Shown here: positions 7,860-10,821 of the stretch, one piece after another
Layout: every line of letters starts with the position of its first letter
Numbering within the stretch: position 1 is the stretch's first letter
Assembly: GCA_013042825.1 (NCBI GenBank)
Contig: JABDPL010000311.1
Location: 1 to 10,821 of the forward strand
Length of the DNA: 10,821 nucleotides
Reading direction: 5' to 3'
Source of the DNA: Flavobacteriaceae bacterium
Lineage (GTDB): Bacteria; Bacteroidota; Bacteroidia; Flavobacteriales; Flavobacteriaceae
The notes under the pieces: model-generated
Seen by the model: only the letters and a program-made list of their open reading frames with translations
What the model was told of the DNA's origin: nothing
The model's database searches: none
Made by a program: the position numbers and the translations under genes

Positions 7860-7866
7860 AATTGTT

Positions 7867-8313
7867 ATGAGAATTAATTGGGGTGTCGGAATCGTAATCG
7901 CATTTGTGCTGTTTATAGCATTCATAATGTTCTTTGTGATCAAGATGAATACTGAAGACAAGTACGACCATGACCTGGTCACGGACGAATATTACAAGGA
8001 GGAGTTGAATTACCAGGATGCTATCGATAAAGAGTCAAACGCTAAAACCCTGAAGACCGATGTAAAATGGAAAAAGTCGGCTGACGGAATCCTTATTGAA
8101 TTCCCCTCAGACCTCGATCATAAAAAGATTAGTGGCAAAGTGTTCCTATACCGACCATCTAATAAACAATTAGACATGGAAATACCGATTTCTCTGTCTG
8201 ATCATTATTTGCTCATACCTGACGATCGTTTATTGGATGGTCGATGGAACATTTCAATCGACTGGAAATATAATCAAATGGAATATCTGTTTAAAGAAGA
8301 AATAGTTTACTGA
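7867..8313 (+). CDS. ccoH: cbb3 oxidase assembly protein CcoH/FixH
   Basis: This 148-residue protein starts at the ATG at 7867, giving an MRINWG opening directly before its single membrane helix (about 7-26). A periplasmic domain follows with the family pattern DLV...YY..EL.YQ..ID (36-53) and a C-terminal beta-rich part including GRWNISIDW (125-133). FixH/CcoH proteins are needed for cbb3 assembly or stability and have been linked to CcoI and CcoN in other bacteria. An upstream in-frame TTG at 7837 would add ten residues overlapping ccoG, which I consider unlikely. The TGA stop shares its last base with the ATG of the next gene, pointing to translational coupling. Confidence 0.9.
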   Translation: MRINWGVGIVIAFVLFIAFIMFFVIKMNTEDKYDHDLVTDEYYKEELNYQDAIDKESNAKTLKTDVKWKKSADGILIEFPSDLDHKKISGKVFLYRPSNKQLDMEIPISLSDHYLLIPDDRLLDGRWNISIDWKYNQMEYLFKEEIVY

Positions 8314-9017
8314 TGCTTTGGTCGGGATTCATAATAGGATTGTTGGGAAGCTTGCACTGCATAGGCATGTGTGGCCCCATCGCCTTTATGTTACCGGTAG
8401 ACCGCAGCAATAACCTCAACCGGATCGTTCAGGTAAGCATGTACCATATCGGCCGCCTGCTCACCTATACTTTAATAGGTTTGATATTCGGATGGATCGG
8501 CCAGGGATTGTACCTATTCGGAATACAACAACAACTTTCAATTATCATCGGCTTGGCGATGATCCTTATAGTTGTACTTCCATCTTCCCTGCTCAATCGA
8601 TTTTCAATATCGCGGCCTATTTACCGACTGATCTCAAAGTTGAAATCTACTCTGGGTTCAACGCTAAAGAAGCGATCACCAGATACCTTGCTAACCATCG
8701 GTTTTCTTAATGGATTTCTGCCCTGCGGACTCGTTTACATGGCTGCAATCGGCTCTGTGGCCAGTGGATCGATCCTGGAGGGCGCATTATATATGTTTTT
8801 ATTCGGGCTCGGAACGGTACCCATGATGACCGGAGCGATTTATTTTGGAAAATTTATCAATCAGAAGACCAGGAACCGCATTCGAAGGGCTATTCCGGTA
8901 TTTGTTGTAATAATAGGTGTCTTGTTCGTACTACGCGGATTAGGCCTCGGAATTCCCTATATCTCACCTGCACCCATGGTCGACATGGCCGGGGAGGCTA
9001 CCATTAACTGTCATTAA
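8313..9017 (+). CDS. TauE/SafE-like (DsbD_2/COG2836-type) six-helix membrane protein
   Basis: This 234-residue protein has about six membrane helices (around 2-27, 44-65, 72-92, 124-146, 154-178, 192-214). Helix 1 carries GSLHCIGMCGP (12-22), placing H15, C16, M19 and C20 together, and helix 4 has NGFLPCG (133-139). The protein ends with C233-H234. This is the family usually labelled sulfite exporter TauE/SafE, although those named transporters are distant. The Cys/His/Met set and its place as last gene of a cbb3 assembly cluster (1-base overlap with ccoH) make metal or thiol-redox traffic for oxidase maturation a better guess than sulfite export. The substrate is unknown. Family is confident; function is inference. 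Confidence 0.88.
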   Translation: MLWSGFIIGLLGSLHCIGMCGPIAFMLPVDRSNNLNRIVQVSMYHIGRLLTYTLIGLIFGWIGQGLYLFGIQQQLSIIIGLAMILIVVLPSSLLNRFSISRPIYRLISKLKSTLGSTLKKRSPDTLLTIGFLNGFLPCGLVYMAAIGSVASGSILEGALYMFLFGLGTVPMMTGAIYFGKFINQKTRNRIRRAIPVFVVIIGVLFVLRGLGLGIPYISPAPMVDMAGEATINCH

Positions 9018-9021
9018 AACC

Positions 9022-9051
9022 GAAAGGCCACAAATCTCTTTGCAGCCTTTC
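9022..9051. terminator. Weak stem-loop between convergent genes (first)
   Basis: GAAAGGC at 9022-9028 pairs with GCCTTTC at 9045-9051 around a 16-base loop, starting 4 bases after the membrane-protein stop. The sequence after it (AATTCTT) is only mildly T-rich. It may help end the plus-strand cco transcript, but the long loop makes it a weak candidate. Confidence 0.35.
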
Positions 9052-9061
9052 AATTCTTCAG

Positions 9062-9082
9062 GAAATGTGGTTCTCACATTTC
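9062..9082. terminator. Stem-loop between convergent genes (second), possible bidirectional terminator
   Basis: GAAATGTG at 9062-9069 pairs with CACATTTC at 9075-9082, an 8-bp perfect stem with a 5-base loop. It lies 45 bases after the plus-strand cluster and 17 bases before the stop of the convergent stress gene, so it could serve both transcripts. Neither side has a clear T tract, which is why confidence is moderate. Confidence 0.45.
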
Positions 9083-9099
9083 ACAAACAAAACAATTAC

Positions 9100-9933
9100 T
9101 TAAATCTTAAATGTCATAACCGGTAAGGTTGAGTGATTCGCAAGATCCTCAGATATGCTTCCCTCAAAGAAGTGAGCTAAACCTGTTCGACCGTGAGTTG
9201 CGATGGCTATTAGGTCGGCACCAACCACATTTGCGTAATTGATGATTCCCTGCTCAACTGAATAGTCGCTGACATAGGCCACCTCATTCATCTTCTCAAG
9301 ATTACCGTTTGCTTTTTTCATAAACTCACCAACGCGTTTTTCCATTTCCGGAGTGCTTCGGAAACCGATATTCGGCAGGTTAACATATACCAGGTGAATT
9401 TGGGAGCCAATAGCACCGAACATCTCTCTGGCCTTCTTGTACGCCTCTACCGATTCTACGGAAAAATCACATGCAAAAACCACATGCTCGAAATCCATCA
9501 AGATGGGGTTATGCTTAATAACGAGAACGGGGATTTCACTATGGCGCACGACTTTTTCGGTATTAGATCCCACAAAGAACTCCTTTACCCCGCTTGCACC
9601 ATGTGAACCCATAACTATGAGATCGGCATTTTGTTCCCTGGCTACATCGTTCACCTCGCTGAAAACCTTAAAATGCTTGACAATGGGACTAATCTTTATA
9701 CCTTCCAGGTAATCTTTCTGTAAAAATTCATCAAATCGCTTCTCAGCTAATTTCAACAGGAAAAAGGCCTTGGATTGTTGTTCGCCCGATGCATGAGTAA
9801 GAATAGCATCCGAAATCTCGAGCATGTGCAATGCCATGATCTCGGCTTCGTGTTTTTGTGCAATTATGGCGGCGGCTTCCAATGCATATTCAGAGTGTTC
9901 TGAAAAATCAATGGGTACAATAATTTTGTTCAT
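9100..9933 (-). CDS. Universal stress protein, tandem UspA domains
   Basis: This 277-residue cytoplasmic protein has two UspA folds (about 1-140 and 147-277). The first opens with IIVPIDFS (D9) and carries the ATP-binding pattern G-2X-G-9X-G-S at 109-123 (GSHG ... GS). The second has DFS at 156-158 and ATHG ... GS at 245-259, where the first glycine is replaced by alanine, so nucleotide binding may be weaker there. Such proteins help cells survive low oxygen, starvation or oxidative stress; the precise role here is unknown. It is convergent with the cco cluster and has a 199-base upstream region with a strong Fnr-like operator and -7 box. Co-regulation with the oxidase is therefore likely. 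Usp genes under Anr/Fnr control are known in other bacteria. Confidence 0.94.
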   Translation of the reverse strand: MNKIIVPIDFSEHSEYALEAAAIIAQKHEAEIMALHMLEISDAILTHASGEQQSKAFFLLKLAEKRFDEFLQKDYLEGIKISPIVKHFKVFSEVNDVAREQNADLIVMGSHGASGVKEFFVGSNTEKVVRHSEIPVLVIKHNPILMDFEHVVFACDFSVESVEAYKKAREMFGAIGSQIHLVYVNLPNIGFRSTPEMEKRVGEFMKKANGNLEKMNEVAYVSDYSVEQGIINYANVVGADLIAIATHGRTGLAHFFEGSISEDLANHSTLPVMTFKI

Positions 9934-9950
9934 AAGCTGTACTTTAGTTA

Positions 9951-9960
9951 CCTCATGAGG
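9951..9960. repeat. 10-bp perfect palindrome in the universal stress gene leader
   Basis: CCTCATGAGG is self-complementary and lies 17 bases upstream of the stress-gene ATG, inside the predicted 92-base leader. On the minus strand it contains a start-stop sequence ATG-AGG-TAA (9956-9948). Whether it is a protein site, a minimal upstream reading frame or chance cannot be told from the sequence. Confidence 0.3.
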
Positions 9961-10029
9961 ATAATTTCATTATTGGTAAATTAAAACTATTTTTGATTGG
10001 ATGTCGCTAATTCCACAACCATATCTACT

Positions 10030-10037
10030 CAAAAATA
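10030..10037 (-). promoter_or_regulatory. Candidate -7 promoter box of the universal stress gene
   Basis: The minus strand reads TATTTTTG, a perfect TAnnTTTG match. It begins 22 bases downstream (minus direction) of operator site C, the same gap as for ccoI and ccoS. The implied start is near base 10025, leaving a leader of about 92 bases to the ATG at 9933, longer than those of the cco promoters. Confidence 0.62.
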
Positions 10038-10059
10038 TCATGATTTATCGGGTAAAAAA

Positions 10060-10074
10060 ATGATAATTGTCATC
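10060..10074. promoter_or_regulatory. Fnr-like operator upstream of the universal stress gene (site C)
   Basis: ATGATAATTGTCATC is the exact reverse complement of bases 320-334; with one further base the identity is 16. Read toward the stress gene, the ATGAC half comes first, just as it does when site A is read toward ccoI. Orientation and spacing both point to the minus-strand gene as the main target. The divergent hydrolase gene starts 59 bases from the site, but at the equivalent distance on its side (10096-10103) only the TA of the -7 consensus matches, so activation of the hydrolase is not supported. Confidence 0.7.
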
Positions 10075-10132
10075 TGGCCTACAATCCGAAAGGTTTACAC
10101 ATCAATCGCGTACTAATAATAAATTCAACAAC

Positions 10133-10821
10133 ATGACCAAAAAAATCGCCTTTACCAATGCTGAGGGCCAGGAACTGGCAGGACGACTGGAGCTGCCCGC
10201 AGACAGTCATCCACATAATTTCGCCATATTTGCTCATTGTTTTACCTGTTCCAAGAACTTGTCGGCTGTAAAAGCGATAAGCCGTGCGCTTACCGGCAGT
10301 GGATTTGGTGTTCTGAGGTTCGACTTCACCGGTCTGGGTGAAAGCGAAGGTGATTTTACAGATTCTAATTTCTCCGGAAATATCGAAGATCTGGTCAGTG
10401 CATCGCATTATCTTTCAAAACACTACAAGGCCCCTGCCCTTCTGATAGGTCACTCCCTCGGGGGAGCTGCAATACTTTATGCTGCAGAACATTTGCCGGA
10501 TGTTAAAGCGCTCGCAACCTTAGGTGCACCTGCAAGGCCTGATCATGTTCAGCATATCTTTAAAAGCAAGATTGAAGAGATAAAATCTGAAGGTAAGGCA
10601 CGGGTCAATATAGGAGGCAGGGATTTTACAATAAAGAAACAGTTTGTAGATGATCTCAATGCACGCACAGCTCCTGAGGTTGCCAAAACCCTGGATCGCG
10701 CACTTCTGATTTTACATTCGCCACAGGACAGGATTGTCAGCATACGAAATGCCGAGGAGATCTATAAATCGGCGCGACACCCTAAAAGCTTCGTTACTCT
10801 TGATGGTTCCGATCATCTGTT
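10133..10821 (+). CDS. Alpha/beta hydrolase, probably N-terminal half of a hydrolase-OsmC fusion (runs off right edge)
   Basis: From the ATG at 10133, 229 complete codons are open to the window edge. The protein has the alpha/beta-hydrolase order: an oxyanion-side stretch AIFAHCFTCSKN (31-42), RFDFTGLGESEG (62-73), the nucleophile elbow GHSLGG with Ser 108, an acid Asp 199 in HSPQDRIV, and His 228 in GSDHL. All three catalytic residues are thus visible. The HCFTCSKN and FDFTGLGESEGDF stretches are characteristic of the Bacteroidota/Proteobacteria type that continues into a C-terminal OsmC-like peroxide-reducing domain, total near 400 residues. That second half lies outside the window, so the fusion is predicted, not seen. 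Substrate unknown. It is divergent from the stress gene across 199 bases. Confidence 0.88.
   Translation, partial: MTKKIAFTNAEGQELAGRLELPADSHPHNFAIFAHCFTCSKNLSAVKAISRALTGSGFGVLRFDFTGLGESEGDFTDSNFSGNIEDLVSASHYLSKHYKAPALLIGHSLGGAAILYAAEHLPDVKALATLGAPARPDHVQHIFKSKIEEIKSEGKARVNIGGRDFTIKKQFVDDLNARTAPEVAKTLDRALLILHSPQDRIVSIRNAEEIYKSARHPKSFVTLDGSDHL

Noticed and set aside
7837..7866. Upstream TTG start for ccoH, adding ten residues
   Set aside because: It would overlap the end of ccoG, and the ATG at 7867 directly precedes the membrane helix as expected for this family.
391..9017. The cluster as a wholly new respiratory system
   Set aside because: Every gene corresponds to a known cbb3 oxidase or assembly component in an order familiar from Bacteroidota; the novelty lies in regulation and in the last membrane protein, not in the module.
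10036..10044. ATCATGAT-type palindrome near the usp -7 box as a further Fnr-like site
   Set aside because: The half-sites are directly adjacent without the four-base spacer, so it does not fit the ATGAY-N4-RTCAT pattern.
10079..10408. 109-codon open frame on the minus strand opposite the start of the hydrolase gene
   Set aside because: It overlaps a clearly conserved hydrolase in antisense, has no recognisable motif and no promoter of its own; it is a shadow frame.

Overview
This window looks like a chromosomal piece of a Bacteroidota genome, most probably a marine or free-living member of the Flavobacteriaceae. Four things point there: the fused CcoN-CcoO oxidase subunit, the gene order ccoI-S-NO-Q-P-G-H, promoters of the Bacteroidota TAnnTTTG type, and little use of Shine-Dalgarno sites. 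The genus cannot be named from the sequence alone. I see no mobile element, CRISPR array, rRNA or tRNA. Gene density is high, and no stretch longer than 300 bases lacks a gene.

Layout. Bases 1-285 (minus strand) hold the N-terminal half of a Crp/Fnr-family regulator that runs off the left edge. Divergent from it, on the plus strand, is one long respiratory gene cluster (391-9017) that makes and matures a cbb3-type (high-oxygen-affinity) cytochrome c oxidase. It contains CcoI (copper P-type ATPase), CcoS, the CcoNO catalytic/cytochrome c fusion, CcoQ, CcoP, CcoG (Fe-S copper reductase), CcoH and a six-helix TauE/SafE-like (DsbD_2-type) membrane protein. Most junctions are tight: 10, 5, -4, 7 and -1 bases. 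The two looser ones each carry a feature: ccoI/ccoS has a candidate internal promoter, and ccoP/ccoG has a 9-bp hairpin. A convergent two-domain universal stress protein (9100-9933, minus strand) follows. The last gene is the start of an alpha/beta hydrolase (10133 to the edge, plus strand), of the type usually fused to an OsmC domain.

How it fits together. The genes themselves are a recognisable, known module. The most informative signal is regulatory. Three near-palindromic sites fit ATGAY-N4-RTCAT, which resembles an Fnr box. They lie before ccoI, at the ccoI/ccoS junction, and before the universal stress gene. Each has a TAnnTTTG-like -7 box exactly 22 bases downstream (two perfect, one with a single mismatch). 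Two of the sites share 16 identical bases, oriented the same way relative to their promoters. The Fnr-family gene is next to the first site, and its own -7 box is only 8 bases from it, a position that suggests autorepression. The simplest reading is a local low-oxygen regulon: an Fnr-like protein activates terminal-oxidase synthesis and maturation plus a stress protein, and limits its own expression. This is inferred from sequence and not demonstrated.
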